64,000 bases of DNA from Buddleja alternifolia (GCA_019426215.1 CM033397.1:25980480-26044479), one strand, 5' to 3'. Numbered from the stretch's first letter, positions 11,038 to 22,490 are shown. A program made the numbers and translations. The notes: generated by a model not told the origin, from the sequence alone.

Positions 11038-11971
11038 TCATGGGCCACTGGTTGGTGAGGGGGCGCTGAAGTGGGCTTGGTTGTGTGCTGGGCCTGAGTA
11101 ATGAACTCGTTGATTATGGGCTGCTGGATTAAAAACGTTGTTGGACACATTGAAATTTGGTTTCTGTGGATAATTATTGTAAGTGGGCCTGTTGCCATAA
11201 AAAAAATTGCTCCCCGTGCGACCACAACCACGGGAATTGCCGCGACCATAATTTTGACCTGGGGCTCTACCATGACCTCTTCCGTTATCATTACGATTGG
11301 TGGTTTGAGAATAGAGAAGAACATAGGACTCGGTGGAACTTTGAGTGGGTGGACTTTGAGTTTCACATGTTTCGTGGAGAAAAAGAATATTACGAGCTTG
11401 AGAGAAATTGGGAAACGGTGTTTTGTTGGTGATGACATCAATGATACTATTATAAGAATCAGGAAGATTGTTTAGGATTTGAAGCACAAGTTCTTGATCA
11501 GACATTGGATTGTCAACATCTTTTAAATTATCAGCAATATGTTTCATGTCTCGACAAAAATCAAAAGTTGAGAGATTTCCCTTTTTAAGATTTTGAAATT
11601 TTTCTTGAATGTATAGGCAGCGAGAAGGTTTATTATTCATAAACAATGACTCACGTTTATCCCAGATTTTTTAGAATTGTAGCCATCAGCACTAACACTA
11701 TCTAGGAGGCTGGCATTGACGGAATTGTAGATCCAAGTATTGATTTTAGAATCGAGAGAATACTAGTTCTCATCATCTTTAGATTTTGGTAAAGAAGAAC
11801 CATTAATATGACCAAGAACACGATAACTACAACAAATATCAGTGAAGATAGTTTTCCAAAGTTTGAAAGGAGGATCTTCTTCACATAATTTGAAATTAAA
11901 GAGGTGAAAGACAGTATTAACGGCATAAGCAGGGTGAGAAGTAGGAGTAGGGGAGGAGGATTTTCGGCCAT
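11038..11971 (-). pseudogene. C1 gag (frameshifted)
   Basis: Starts at the ATG at 11971 (MAENPPP). The first frame is lost through a one-base deletion of G relative to the duplicate at 20274, which stays open further. A TAG at about 11763 is shared by both duplicates, so it predates the duplication. The main body at 11646-11038 contains LYIQEKFQNLKKGNLSTF, DVDNPMSDQELVLQIL and NLPDSYN, typical of the copia UBN2-type gag domain, followed by a Gly/Arg/Asn-rich tail. I could not find an intact CCHC knuckle. Confidence 0.8.
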
Positions 11972-12174
11972 AATGATAATAGAAGGAGTTGAGTAGATAG
12001 ACAAGATTAAAAATTATGAACCTAGCACTTACCGTGATGAAGAAGCTAGCGAGCAGTCCGAGTAGAAGATGATCGAAGAAAACTGTATTTGGTGAAGAAG
12101 GGATGCGCCCATGGATCAGCGATGAAGGGAGAGGAAGACGTGAGATCGAGGAGGGTTGAGAGAAAACCCTAAAA

Positions 12175-12185
12175 GACTGATACCA
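12175..12185 (-). promoter_or_regulatory. C1 primer-binding site
   Basis: On the minus strand this reads TGGTATCAGTC directly after the 5' LTR. It matches the start of TGGTATCAGAGC, the complement of the initiator tRNA-Met 3' end used by most plant copia elements, with a two-base decay at the end. The duplicate lies at 20478-20488. Confidence 0.8.
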
Positions 12186-12344
12186 TGTTAAATTGGTAAA
12201 TTCAGGTAGGAAACTTTGTATTACACATCAACCTATATATAATTACAAGAGTATTGGAGTTCAAGACAATCTATACTAGAAATAAGGAAATAGCTATACA
12301 ATGAAATATAATATGGAAACATAAAATACAAAACCTATCTAACA
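12186..12344 (-). repeat. C1 5' LTR
   Basis: 159 bp, TGTTAAATT...ATCTAACA. It pairs with 7563-7721 with about 15 differences by eye. The exact duplicate is at 20489-20647. Confidence 0.9.
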
Positions 12345-12436
12345 CCTCATAAAGTATCTTAAGTTTGCTAAAATATATGTTCGTAATTTCCTTCTCCTCA
12401 TTTTAAGTGGTGGCTCTTTTGACTCCTTTTATTTTG

Positions 12437-12634
12437 ATTTTTTTTTAAATTCAAGACGAATGGGAATACCCTACATATCTAGCCCGACAAACCCGGGTTG
12501 ATAGTCATAATCTTGAGCCATAAAAACTCTATCTAGCTCCATAAAGGAGGGGACAGCCACAACTTGTGGCAGCCTGGATTCGAACCCAGGGTCTCTCACA
12601 TACAGTGAGAGTTGGATACCACTAAACCAACATG
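12437..12634 (-). mobile_element. tRNA-derived SINE (about 200 bp)
   Basis: On the minus strand the element starts near 12634 with a tRNA-like head. It carries an A box (TGGTTTAGTGG, complement of 12619-12629) and a perfect B box (GGTTCGAATCC, complement of 12576-12586), the internal RNA polymerase III promoter. A tRNA-unrelated body follows, ending in an A-rich tail (AAATTTAAAAAAAAATC type). There is no acceptor stem, so it is not a tRNA gene. The target duplication is unclear because both flanks are T-rich. The rest of 12345-13159 is AT-rich non-coding DNA with a TA microsatellite near 12985-13005. Confidence 0.75.
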
Positions 12635-13226
12635 TTTTAGGTTTTTTTCAATTTTTATTGGATTGTCTCTTTCTACTTTTTATAATTTCTTTATGCTTAA
12701 GAGTTTATATATTAGCTTTATGTGGGAATTATTGAAACATATTTTTACCAGTAGGCTTGCTCATATTTTTATGTTAATTAATCATATTTTTCTTTTTGAA
12801 AATTTTTCTTTAACTATTTCCTTTTTTTTTTTCTTTTGTTGTTGTAGTTATGCCTTTTGTTTTTTAATCAGTTTTTCTCTTTTGTCTTTCTTCAATTCTC
12901 TTTGATGGAAATGTTCACAATAATATTATTTTATTGTATGCACATATATATACTTTTGTCAAATTACTCAAAATATTTATATTTATATATGTATATATAT
13001 ATATACACTTTTGTCAATGTTTCCTTTTCTCAGTAACCTTTGGTTTAATTGTTTTTCTTGTTCTCTTATCTTCTTTAATGATTTTGGTTATAATCAATAA
13101 AAATTAACATTAGTTTCACTTGAATTGTTGAAACATATTTCTACCGGTATGTTTACTAACATTAGTAATGAATGAACACATGGCTATAATTCGTTCATCT
13201 CTGACTGATGTCAAGAAAAGGGGAGA

Positions 13227-14926
13227 TGTTGGGAATCCTGTCGGCATGCACAGCGGAATTTAAATACAGATCCGGATTCCCATACCAAGATCAATTCGTG
13301 GCTTTCGTTGATTTTAACCAAGAAAAAGATGAATACGAAAAACATACCTTTTCGTGTATTCAATCTTTGATCCTCGGGAATCTTCAATCTTCTCCAACGG
13401 CTCAATTATGTCATCTCTAGATCATCACACAGGAACAGACTCTGGGAAATATCCATCTCCAATCTCCATAGCAGCTAAGCAAGATTGAGAGGATTGGGAA
13501 GAGAGAAAACGTTTTCTACCCTGCTTAGTATTTTTGGTGGAGGAATTTCACGTAATGTGAATTGTTATTAGTTCATTAAACTCTAGAGCTTGTGTTGGAG
13601 GATTAAATAAATCCTCCAACTTAAGCTCCAAGTTACACGCCCCTTATGGGCTATTGGACTTTAGTTGGGCTAAGTTGACCAAGTCAATTTAGTCCAATTA
13701 ATTTAATCAATTAACATTTAATCCAATTAAATATACATTGATTAAATCAATATCAATTAATTAATTAATCAATTAATACTCTAGTTTAAATATTTAATTA
13801 ATCCAGTCAATAAAATATTCAAACTAATTAATTTAATTAACCATTGTTTAATCCAATTAAACAACCAATTAAATTAATTTATCCAATTAATTAATTCGTC
13901 CTTCCCAAGGACAAATTATCAAAACACCCTCCAAATACGAGACTTGATTTTTTCGTCTATTCCTTGATAGCTCGACTCTCTAGGTTTGTCTCAATTGGCA
14001 ATGAGAGGATAACCAAAGGAAGTGGGTGACACCTAGCCAGCACTGTGTCCCCACATCGTAGCCCAACCGAGTATGAAATAACTATGTCACTACGAACCTC
14101 TAGATTACGAATACCATATGAGTATAAGCCCTCTACTAACGTATCCCGAACGAGTGAGAGTCATGGAATATGTCAAACTCACAAGACTCGATGCAATGCT
14201 AAGAATCATAGTAATATGAGATTACTAAACACGAGTTAGTTCATCAGCTCTGGTCAGAGACTTTCAATCTCATTTATCTATGATCGTATAGGATACTTCT
14301 TGTTTACTTTCGAGACAGTGAATTCCATGTTGGCAATCACCTCACATGCAATTTTCCCATTGGAACTCACTTCGAGGTTGGGCCCACCAACGGGTGAATT
14401 GGGCCTAACTACTCTAATGAAAAATCCAACGTCACAAGCACACTATGACCGTAACTCCTCAAGTCTAAGACTCACGCATACCTACATAATCAGTAATCGA
14501 ATCATTGACAGTCACTGAGTAAAAACCCATGTGATTGGATTACTACGAGCCGTGTTCGAATACACTAATCCAATCCAGTTAATGTATTCATGACACAAAC
14601 TCCCACTATCTCACTGACACTCCTTGTCGGATCATGTGTCATACAAGTTCATACGAATCTCAATGTCCAATTGAGATTCTCCAACTTGCGAACTATTTAA
14701 TTGATCAAGTATCAAACCCTTTTAGTGCCCATCTCCTTAACTACTATAAGGAGTGCGAAGGTTTGCCTTGACACACGTGGACTAGTTGTTCATTTAAGAC
14801 TTTATAGATGCCATCAAGAACTATACGAACAACATACTATTGCCTTTATATTAATTAGAGGTTGCATAATATAAACTCGTGCCTTATTTCTAACTCCTCG
14901 TTGGCATCGAGGGCACATTCCCAACA
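13227..14926. mobile_element. Solo LTR A, copied version (1700 bp), target duplication GGAGA
   Basis: Begins TGTTGGGAATCC and ends CATTCCCAACA, flanked by GGAGA (13222-13226 and 14927-14931). The interior includes AATTAATT-rich spacers near 13680-13900. Removing it rejoins the env-like reading frame (…DVKKRGENSQKPK…). It differs from its source at 38993-40680 mainly by a 12-base AATTAATT expansion. The ORFs inside are not genes. Confidence 0.92.
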
Positions 14927-14931
14927 GGAGA

Positions 14932-15456
14932 ACAGCCAAAAGCCAAAGCCACCGATTCCAAACCAAATAAATAAATTGGCATGCGATGTTGGATAAAATG
15001 AAAAGCCTTAAACAAAAGGTTACCAAGACGCGCAAGCCAAGGTACTTTAGGCAAAGGCAAAGGCATAGGCTCCCCGACTTGGTTGTAGATTTCCTTGAAG
15101 GAATGGGTTTTCAACCATATGCTGCACCACTGAGAAGATATCTTAATTGGATGCCTTCAAATGACAAGGTCCAAGACATATATCATTATCTCATTCGGAC
15201 GCTTGGCATTAAACCAAAAGAATGGGTTGAAAGGTTGCTAGAATTTAGAGAAAGCAGTAGAACAAATGGAGAAGACTATAGCGAGGAATATCATACAACT
15301 ATGATAGACACCGATAGAGTTCTTCTAGATCTCGCAAGAGAAACCTTTGAAGCCGACCAGCGTGAAGCAGCTAAGCAACAACATAAGAAACGAATCGCTT
15401 ATTCTATGTTTTACTTTTCCTTGTACTTTCTTTTACTATCTTATTTTTCAGTGTAA
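14932..15456 (+). pseudogene. S1 env-like gene, 3' end (copied version)
   Basis: Last part of the env-like gene of the Sirevirus-type element. The ORF at 14986-15456 (156 residues) includes LPDLVVDFLEGMGF, GIKPKEWVERLLEF and an acidic stretch. It ends in a 16-residue hydrophobic stretch (MFYFSLYFLLLSYFSV), a possible C-terminal membrane anchor. The upstream part (GENSQKPKPPIPNQINKLA) is in another frame with stops. The function of such ORFs is unproven. About 185 bases of non-coding DNA separate it from the LTR. Confidence 0.6.
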
Positions 15457-15642
15457 ACATTATATGCTTCAAAGTTATACATATGAATGAAAGTTTAATG
15501 CTGAAACATCTTGTTGAAGCTAATCTCACTAATAGCTAACTCCTGTAACTTTCTAACGCTAACTTATAACATATTTTGACTTTTGTCTAACTCTTGAATC
15601 ATAAAAGAGTTAAAGTCTTGACATCATCAAAAATGGGAAAAT

Positions 15643-17146
15643 TGTTAGGAAATTTCATGTTGGATGTTTTGATTATTACAACATAGGATTTTGTGTTAGA
15701 CTCCAAAAGAATGTAAGTTTATCTTTTTATACAAAATCTGTATAAGCGTTGAAAGTTTATTATTTGTTAGGCTTGATTTTTATCTATATAGATTTTAGAC
15801 TAAGTCTTGAAAACTCAATCGCTGATAGAATTCTAGGTGAGTCTATCAAAGAGAAAGTTGAATATCAGCGTCCGCAGTCAAAAGAAAATGAAGATTGTCT
15901 TAAGCGTCTGTCTCATGCTGAAGACATTTCAAGATTTATGAATCAATGTTCCAAGCGACAATGATTTACCTGAAATAAATTTCAAAGTCAAGAAGGACTT
16001 AAATGCAATCAATAATGCAATCAATAATGGACATTTATTTTCAAGGGGAAATAAATTCAAATGCTTTTATGGCTAATAAGTGCATCAAATATGATAAGGA
16101 CTATTGATGTACGTACAAGCCACTTTTAACTAGACTGTCAGAGTTCAAGTCTTCAGTATCCAGTGCTTGCAAATTTCAAGAATCTCATAATTGGAAGTAG
16201 TTCTACTCGCTCGAGTGAAAGACACGCGCTAGCACATCTGTCCAACGGACAATCTCTCCAAGAATTGCCTTTAAATAGGGCATTTCAGCAAACCCTAAAT
16301 ACAAGAATACACGCATGCGAACATCCATTCAACCTAAAAGTCCACAATCTTTTGCTTAACTTTAAGTCCATAATTCTTCAAAGAAAAGCTTTTAAATCTC
16401 CATATTCAAATCATTTAAACTTTTCATACATCCCAAAGACAGTCACCAATATCTCAAACATCTTCTTTGAAGAACCTTATACTATTATTGAGATCTTCCA
16501 AGTTGTTTGAACTTTCCAGATCAAACAAACCCTAGTGACAAAAACCTGCCAACCTCTTTTCTCAATGTGAAGAAGAAGTAATCTTTCAAGCATTATTTCT
16601 AGGTAAAAGAAGCTTGTTGAGAAGACATCTACGTAGAGTTGAAATCTGTGTGATCAAGGAGCTCAAGATCATCTTCATTGTTATTTACCATTTGTAGAAG
16701 TCATCTTTGTGGAGACTTTGAGTATCATTTAGTGAATTCGTCTGAGTGCAAAGGAGAAGAAGGACGTAGCTGGGATTACATCACCCAATGAACTTTTCAT
16801 ATCTTGTGTTATTTACTTTACTATTTTATTGCTCTCCATATCATTTGGATATCATTGTGTAAAGCATTACAATCAGTCAAGCGACTAATTGGCAAACCGA
16901 GCGCTAAGTAACCAAAATCATTTCCGCTGTACTAACCTTGATTAAGCGATCTAAGCGTTACCCTTCTATGGTAATTGCTAAAATCACTAAGTTTAAGTTA
17001 TCTCCATTCTAGCACTTAACCAAGCGCTTATCCTTCCAAGCGTTCAAAGCATTTTAAGAGGCAAGAAAATTTTTTGAAGTTAAAAGAAAACTTTAGGGTC
17101 TATTCAACCCCCCCCCCCCCCTCCCCCTCTCTAGACCCTTTTCACA
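15643..17146 (+). mobile_element. Sirevirus-type LTR (S1 3' LTR, copied version)
   Basis: Starts TGTTAGGAAATTTCATG right after the purine-rich 'catcaaaaatgggaaaat', matching the typical Sirevirus polypurine tract and LTR start. The interior has a CTTTAAATAG TATA-like box. The end lies near a poly-C run followed by TCTAGACCC; I cannot fix the last base because a LINE fragment is fused there. Similar LTRs are at 41396 (the source) and 22936 (the 5' LTR). The ORFs at 15749 and 16163 are not genes. Confidence 0.7.
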
Positions 17147-18655
17147 TGCCACTTGGGACCAACATCTTGTCTCCATATAACCCAAATCCTACCTCTAGGA
17201 TTTCATTTATATTTGTTACACAACCCCACTCCTGACATAAGTTTTGATACACTTTCCCATATTTATTTCTTTTTATTTTGTGCTCTTGGATGCCAAACAT
17301 ACCAATATTATATTGCTAACATACGTTTTGTACCTCTCTTTGTTTCCCCACACTGTTAAGGCCTCTAATATTCATGATGCTATGTTCTCCATGATCTTTT
17401 ATGTTGATTTTCACTACTCCTGGTTCTTCCTCATACTCATGGGCACTCCGTCTTCATGTAAAGGGCTCACCCTGCTTATGTGGATCTTTATATTGCACTG
17501 GTTTTCTTCCACTTTTAGTGATCAATTTCCATGGTTCGTCCCCTTTCCCAGTGCTTCTATTTGTAACAGTAGCATTGTTTTCTGATATGTTTTGTGCCTC
17601 ATTCTCATGTGTTTTATCATGTTGTGCATTGATAGTTGTTTGGGCACCCATACAAGCTTATCCTTATTCTTTTCACATTTCTTATCCTCATTCCCATAAC
17701 CCTGATAGTGTGTGCATTTAAGTGGTTTCCACCCATACTTCACTAATTGCTCAATTACCACACCTTTCTTATTTTGGAAATGGATAGTACATTTTTGACA
17801 TGGTGTTCACATCCACTTCAACCAACATCCTAGCTTATTGCACCCTTTCTTTTTGTACAGTCATCTGATCTGCCATAATGGTGGTTTCAATCAAGCTCCC
17901 AATCTTACTAAGGGCAGTACTACTCTAGTATTTCAAATTCAATGCTTCCAACTGAACCCATACCAGCACCTTATCAATGATCTATTTGCTATAGTTTCGA
18001 TTAGCGGTCCATGGAGTTACTATTAATGGCTTGCTATCAAAATGATAGATGCATATTTCAACTACTTTATCTCTGTCTTCTACTCATTGAAAGTTCCCTA
18101 GATATAAATCATTAGGCATTAACAATACTTTCACAATTTCATATTTACCCCAAATCCACTGAATATAGCTTTCATAACCGAAAATGGTGGATTGGTCCCA
18201 AGTACATAGCATATCAATGTTGAATTGCAGTACTCCATTTCTGATTCAAAGTGTTCTTCCTCAATAATCCCCATCTTGTGGCCACTTTTTGATTCTAGTT
18301 CCATGTTGTTCAGTTTACAGCCTGCATTCCATAACTTTGTGCATCAAAATTGTCCCAGACAGTGCCAGTATCCTAAAGAGTTTTCATTTCCTTGCTTTGC
18401 ATCACTCTTTCAGTAGCTGGACTTTTACCTTTCGAATTCGGGGTTTTCCAAACTTTCTCAATACATTCTTGTAACACCTAAACAATTGCAATTTTAGGTT
18501 GATTTGTACCAATCAGACTATGAGCTTGCATAAGTAAGCTTGCTAAATCTCCAGTTGGCATCTCTTTCTCCATTTTAGATCGAATCCCTAATTCATCTGT
18601 ACGCATCTTCTTTGCAATCTATCCGTCCTTTTGTCCATCTGCCAACCTTTCATTT
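17147..18655 (-). mobile_element. LINE fragment: ORF1 and start of endonuclease (copied version)
   Basis: Minus-strand 5' portion of an L1-type LINE related to the one at 32232-37131. ORF1 pieces include a DUF4283-like part (NPPFSVMKAI) and a zinc-knuckle region (CTHYQGYGNEDKKC, with the usual H replaced by N) near 17700. The endonuclease N-terminus is around 17400-17150. The RT half is absent. Unlike ordinary 5'-truncated LINEs, this one lacks its 3' end, because it is fused to an LTR end on the left. The plus ORFs here are shadows. Confidence 0.7.
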
Positions 18656-19122
18656 TATTTTAGCAGCAAATTGTCATTCAATTTGGCATAAGAATGCATG
18701 TTTAGTTGGCGGTTGATTTGAAGGAGAATTGGCATCACAATGTGAATGATCCTGTATGTAGTGCAATTTTGAATGCATAGCCTTTGCTTTAACTGTACAT
18801 GTCTCACACTTATTATTTCAATGGAGAAATGAATTATATAAGTATTAGTTATACCCCGTGCCAAGGCACGGAAAAATGATTTATGTTTTAAAAAAAATCA
18901 AATATATATATATATATATATATATGTATATGATTAAATTTTTTATTTATATATAAAAACTTACAAGATTTAATTCCATTTTGATGATTATCATTCAAAT
19001 ATTTATTCACTTGTATTTAATCATATTAATTTAGTTAAAATAATAATAGTAATACATTATGGGCAAATTCGACAAAAAAAGGCATTCTATAATTAGGCAT
19101 GATCTAATTCTTATCTCTATTT
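18656..19122. other. AT-rich segment without a gene
   Basis: Contains a short perfect stem (CCGTGCC-AA-GGCACGG at 18856-18871), a (TA)n run at about 18903-18925, and decayed sequence that leads into the RT start at 19123. Possibly LINE 5' leader plus the integrase/RT junction of S2. The same sequence is at 44421-44885. Confidence 0.5.
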
Positions 19123-19183
19123 GAACCTAGAAATATCGAAGAAGCCTTAAATGACGATTCATGGGTCAAAGCCATGGAAGAGG
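19123..19183 (+). pseudogene. S2 reverse transcriptase start (copied version)
   Basis: Reads EPRNIEEALNDDSWVKAMEE, the start of copia RT. It is interrupted by the solo LTR that starts at 19184. The same arrangement is at 44886-44946, where RT continues after the LTR; here the copy ends inside the LTR. Confidence 0.8.
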
Positions 19184-19795
19184 TGTTGGGAATCGTATGA
19201 GTAAAAACGCAGTGGATAAAACAATTCCCAAACCATGAATCAATTCGATTCATTGTTGATTTCTTGACAGAAAAAGGAGATAAACGATTTACCTCTTAAA
19301 GCGTGAATTGATTCGTATCATTTTAACGGTAGTAGCAGTCCCCGGGAATCCTACCTCTCGGTATCATGCGAAAGAAAAATCTCCAAGAGAGCTTCGATCT
19401 TCTCCCCAGGAACAATGGCGGCTACGGCTAGATGGAGAAGAGGGAGGGAATTTTCTTTTCTTTTGCTGCAGGTTTTCTGGCTCAAAGTCAGATTCAAAAT
19501 TTTGACTTGTATGGAATTCTGATACTGACTAACATTATATACCCAGTAAATAGAACCCCTAATCCAATAGGCGAGGGGTGGCCCGTTAGGCATGTATGGG
19601 ATGGGCTTTCGGGCTTCGTTCCATCTTAGACCATGTGTAATTAATTAAATCCAAGTCCAATCCAATTGTCAATTAATTAATTACTTTAATCTAATTAAAA
19701 TTAATCTAATGAGTTTAATTCAACTTATAAATTAATTTTCAATTAATTTAACTAATGAATTAATATGATTTAATTAATTTATTTAATCCAATTAT
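19184..19795. mobile_element. Solo LTR C, first 612 bases (copied version)
   Basis: Begins TGTTGGGAATCG and is identical in layout to 44947-45558. It stops inside the LTR where the insert joins D2; the junction reads 'ccaatta' followed by 'tttgatcag'. Confidence 0.85.
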
Positions 19796-20003
19796 TTGAT
19801 CAGACATTGGATTGTCAACATCTTTTAAATTATCAGCAATATGTTTCATGTCTCGACAAAAATCAAAAGTTGAGAGATTTCCCTTTTTAAGATTTTGAAA
19901 TTTTTCTTGAATGTATAGGCAGCGAGAAGGTTTATTATTCATAAACAATGACTCACGTTTATCCCAGATTTTTTAGAATTGTAGCCATCAGCACTAACAC
20001 TAT

Positions 20004-20274
20004 CTAGGAGGCTGGCATCGACGGAATTGTAGATCCAAGTATTGATTTTAGAATCGAGAGAATACTAGTTCTCATCATCTTTAGATTTTGGTAAAGAAGA
20101 ACCATTAATATGACCAAGAACACGATAACTACAACAAATATCAGTGAAGATAGTTTTCCAAAGTTTGAAAGGAGGATCTTCTTCACATAATTTGAAATTA
20201 AAGAGGTGAAAGACAGTATTAACGGCATAAGCAGGGTGAGAAGTAGGAGTAGGGGGAGGAGGATTTTCGGCCAT
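20004..20274 (-). pseudogene. C1 gag N-terminus (duplicated fragment)
   Basis: From the ATG at 20274 the frame reads MAENPPPPTPTSH and continues through VLGHINGSSLPKSKDDEN before a TAG at about 20063. It lacks the one-base deletion seen in the C1 copy at about 11954, so either that deletion or its repair came after the duplication. The rest of gag (19760-19948) is truncated by the insert junction. Confidence 0.75.
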
Positions 20275-20739
20275 AATGATAATAGAAGGAGCTGAGTAGA
20301 TAGACAAGATTAAAAATTATGAACCTAGCACTTACCGTGATGAAGAAGCTAGCGAGCAGTCCGAGTAGAAGATGATCGAAGAAAACTGTATTTGGTGAAG
20401 AAGGGATGCGCCCATGGATCAGCGATGAAGGGAGAGGAAGACGTGAGATCGAGGAGGGTTGAGAGAAAACCCTAAAAGACTGATACCATGTTAAATTGGT
20501 AAATTCAGGTAGGAAACTTTGTATTACACATCAACCTATATATAATTACAAGAGTATTGGAGTTCAAGACAATCTATACTAGAAATAAGGAAATAGCTAT
20601 ACAATGAAATATAATATGGAAACATAAAATACATAACCTATCTAACACCTCATAAAGTATCTTAAGTTTGCTAAAACATATGTTCATAATTTCCTTCTCC
20701 TCATTTTAAGTGGTGGCTCTTTTGACTCCTTTTATTTTG

Positions 20740-20937
20740 ATTTTTTTTTAAATTCAAGACGAATGGGAATACCCTACATATCTAGCCCGACAAACCCGGG
20801 TTGATAGTCATAATCTTGAGCCATAAAAACTCTATCTAGCTCCATAAAGGAGGGGACAGCCACAACTTGTGGCAGCCTGGATTCGAACCCAGGGTCTCTC
20901 ACATACAGTGAGAGTTGGATACCACTAAACCAACATG
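20740..20937 (-). mobile_element. tRNA-derived SINE, duplicated copy
   Basis: Same element as at 12437-12634, carried by the D2 duplication and not a second insertion. A and B boxes are intact. Confidence 0.75.
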
Positions 20938-21470
20938 TTTTAGGTTTTTTTCAATTTTTATTGGATTGTCTCTTTCTACTTTTTATAATTTCTTTATGCT
21001 TAAGAGTTTATATATTAGCTTTATGTGGGAATTATTGAAACATATTTTGTACCAGTAGGCTTGCTCATATTTTTATGTTAATTAATCATATTTTTCTTTT
21101 TGAAAATTTTTCTTTAACTATTTCCTTTTTTTTTTTGCTTTTGTTGTTGTAGTTATGCCTTTTGTTTTTTAATCAGTTTTTCTCTTTTGTCTTTCTTCAA
21201 TTCTCTTTGATGGAAATGTTCACAATAATATTATTTTATTGTATGCACATACATATACTTTTGTCAAATTACTCAAAATATTTATATTTATATATGTATA
21301 TATATATATATACATACACTTTTGTCAATGTTTCCTTTTCTCAGTAACCTTTGGTTTAATTGTTTTTCTTGTTCTCTTATCTTCTTTAATGATTTTGGTT
21401 ATAATCAATAAAAATTAACATTAGTTTCACTTGAATTGTTGAAACATATTTCTACCGGTATGTTTACTAA

Positions 21471-21969
21471 TTCTTTTGTTTAATTTACATAATTCTTATT
21501 CGGAAAAAGTATTTCTTTTTCTTTTTAGTGTTGTTGATTTACTAAAAAAATGTTTAATATTTTTTGTGAAATATCATTGAATTACAGTATTTAATATATG
21601 ATTTTAGATCCATTGTTTGAATGACTTATTTTTTACCAAAAAAAAAAAACTAGCCTTCTTACCTCTCTTTTAGTGACTAAAGTGTGAAAAACGATTAAAG
21701 TGCAACAAATAAACTTAAATCTTACCATTTTCACGTTTAAAAATTTGCATGTTCTGGTCAAAATCTACCGGAAAGAATGAAATTGATATGAAAATTAAAC
21801 ATTAAGGACTGTAGCGTAACAATTTTTTTACCTCAGGTGCTAAAGTGATACAAACCTGAAACTTAAGGAATTATTAGTGACATAAGACCTAAATTTTATG
21901 AAATGAACTTATTTATACTTGTATGGTATTCAAGACGGGAAAGGTAGTAGAATGATCCATTTATTTGTT
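21471..21969. other. AT-rich flank, no gene seen
   Basis: Original right flank of the C1 locus. Poly-A/T stretches and no domain or element ends that I can support. Confidence 0.5.
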
Positions 21970-22490
21970 CTCGTTTGGGTTTCGATGTGGGACACGGGAC
22001 TGGCTAGGTGTTACGCTCATCCTTTGGTTCCTCTCATTGCCAAATGAGACGAACCTAATGAGTTGCGCATACATGTTTTGCAAAAGAAAAATGAAGGGAA
22101 TCGTTTTGGAGACTACGGTAATATTCAATTATTCATTGGATGGATTAATTCAATAAATAAATTAATTATTAATAAATTTCTTAAAGAATTAAATTAATAG
22201 ATTAATTTATCTAATAAATAAATTAACTAATTAATAGGTGTATATAATAATTGGATAAATAAATAATTGATTAATATAATTAATTGGATACAAGCCAAAA
22301 TGAGCCAAGATTGGACGTCCATATGGGGACGATTTGGGCATCCCATTGGATACCCAACATGGGCTTGTTTTTTATCATGAGATATATCTCTTGTGACTTT
22401 TTGACCTAGTTGACATTAGTCACATTGTGAGCCTCCAAAGCTTTAGAGAAAATTTTCTCCTCTCTCTCTTCTGCTAGCGGTCCAACAGTG
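21970..22490 (-). mobile_element. Diverged fragment of the 1.7 kb LTR family, inverted
   Basis: Reverse-complement similarity to solo LTRs A and C: GGCTAGGTGTTACGC, CCTTTGGTTCCTCTCATTGCC and GACGAACCTAATGAG correspond to the LTR block 'ctctaggtttgtctcaattggcaatg'. The AATTAATT-rich stretch that follows in the family also follows here. Both ends are degraded and no target duplication is visible. Confidence 0.65.

Larger units (their letters stand above)
7563..12344 (-). mobile_element. Ty1/copia retrotransposon C1, complete but dead (4782 bp)
   Basis: Two 159-bp LTRs (TGTTA...TAACA) bound the element, and the perfect 5-bp target duplication CCTCA lies at 7558-7562 and 12345-12349. On the minus strand the order is 5' LTR, primer-binding site, gag, protease, integrase, RT, RNase H, polypurine tract, 3' LTR, which is Ty1/copia order. 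The small size and very short LTRs resemble Ale/Retrofit-type elements (family knowledge, not tested). The LTRs differ at roughly one base in ten by eye, so the insertion is old. Every domain has frameshifts, stops or active-site changes. Its 5' end (11494-12344) is duplicated at 19796-20647. Confidence 0.93.
11494..13159. repeat. 1.67 kb flanking duplication, left copy (D1)
   Basis: Near-identical to 19796-21470. It starts inside C1 gag ('ttgatcagacattgg'), covers the C1 5' LTR and the SINE, and ends 815 bases beyond C1 at 'gtttactaa'. D1 is continuous with C1 on its left; D2 is continuous with the original flank on its right. Between them sits the 6.6 kb insert. The duplication therefore behaves like a giant target duplication around that insert. 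Confidence 0.9.
13160..19795. repeat. 6.6 kb insert, copy of 38930-45558
   Basis: Near-identical, collinear copy of 38930-45558 (offset 25766 falling to 25763). The ends fall at arbitrary points: the left end is inside the S1 env-like gene and the right end inside a solo LTR. It therefore carries no transposon ends of its own. The right-hand copy continues naturally into env on its left and into the rest of the solo LTR on its right, so it is the source and this one the insert. Contents: solo LTR A, env-like 3' end, S1 3' LTR, LINE fragment, RT start of S2 and the first 612 bases of solo LTR C. Confidence 0.9.
19796..21470. repeat. 1.67 kb flanking duplication, right copy (D2)
   Basis: Copy of 11494-13159. 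It contains a truncated C1: gag start (ATG complement at 20272-20274, frame open further than in C1), primer-binding site 20478-20488, 5' LTR 20489-20647, the CCTCA repeat at 20648-20652, then the SINE at about 20740-20937. It runs on into unique flank after 21470. Confidence 0.9.

Noticed and set aside
12576..12634. tRNA-like sequence with A and B boxes
   Set aside because: No acceptor stem or proper anticodon arm, and it continues into a body with an A-rich tail: a SINE, not a tRNA gene.
14986..15456. 156-residue ORF as a host gene
   Set aside because: It lies between a solo LTR and a Sirevirus LTR, is duplicated with them and continues the env-like gene, so it belongs to the element.
17153..17721. 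Hydrophobic plus-strand ORFs that look like membrane proteins
   Set aside because: They are shadows of the LINE ORF1/endonuclease on the minus strand; the minus frames carry the known motifs.
18856..18871. Perfect short hairpin CCGTGCC-AA-GGCACGG
   Set aside because: Considered as a Helitron end or terminator. No CTRRT end or T-run follows and no boundary of similarity falls here.
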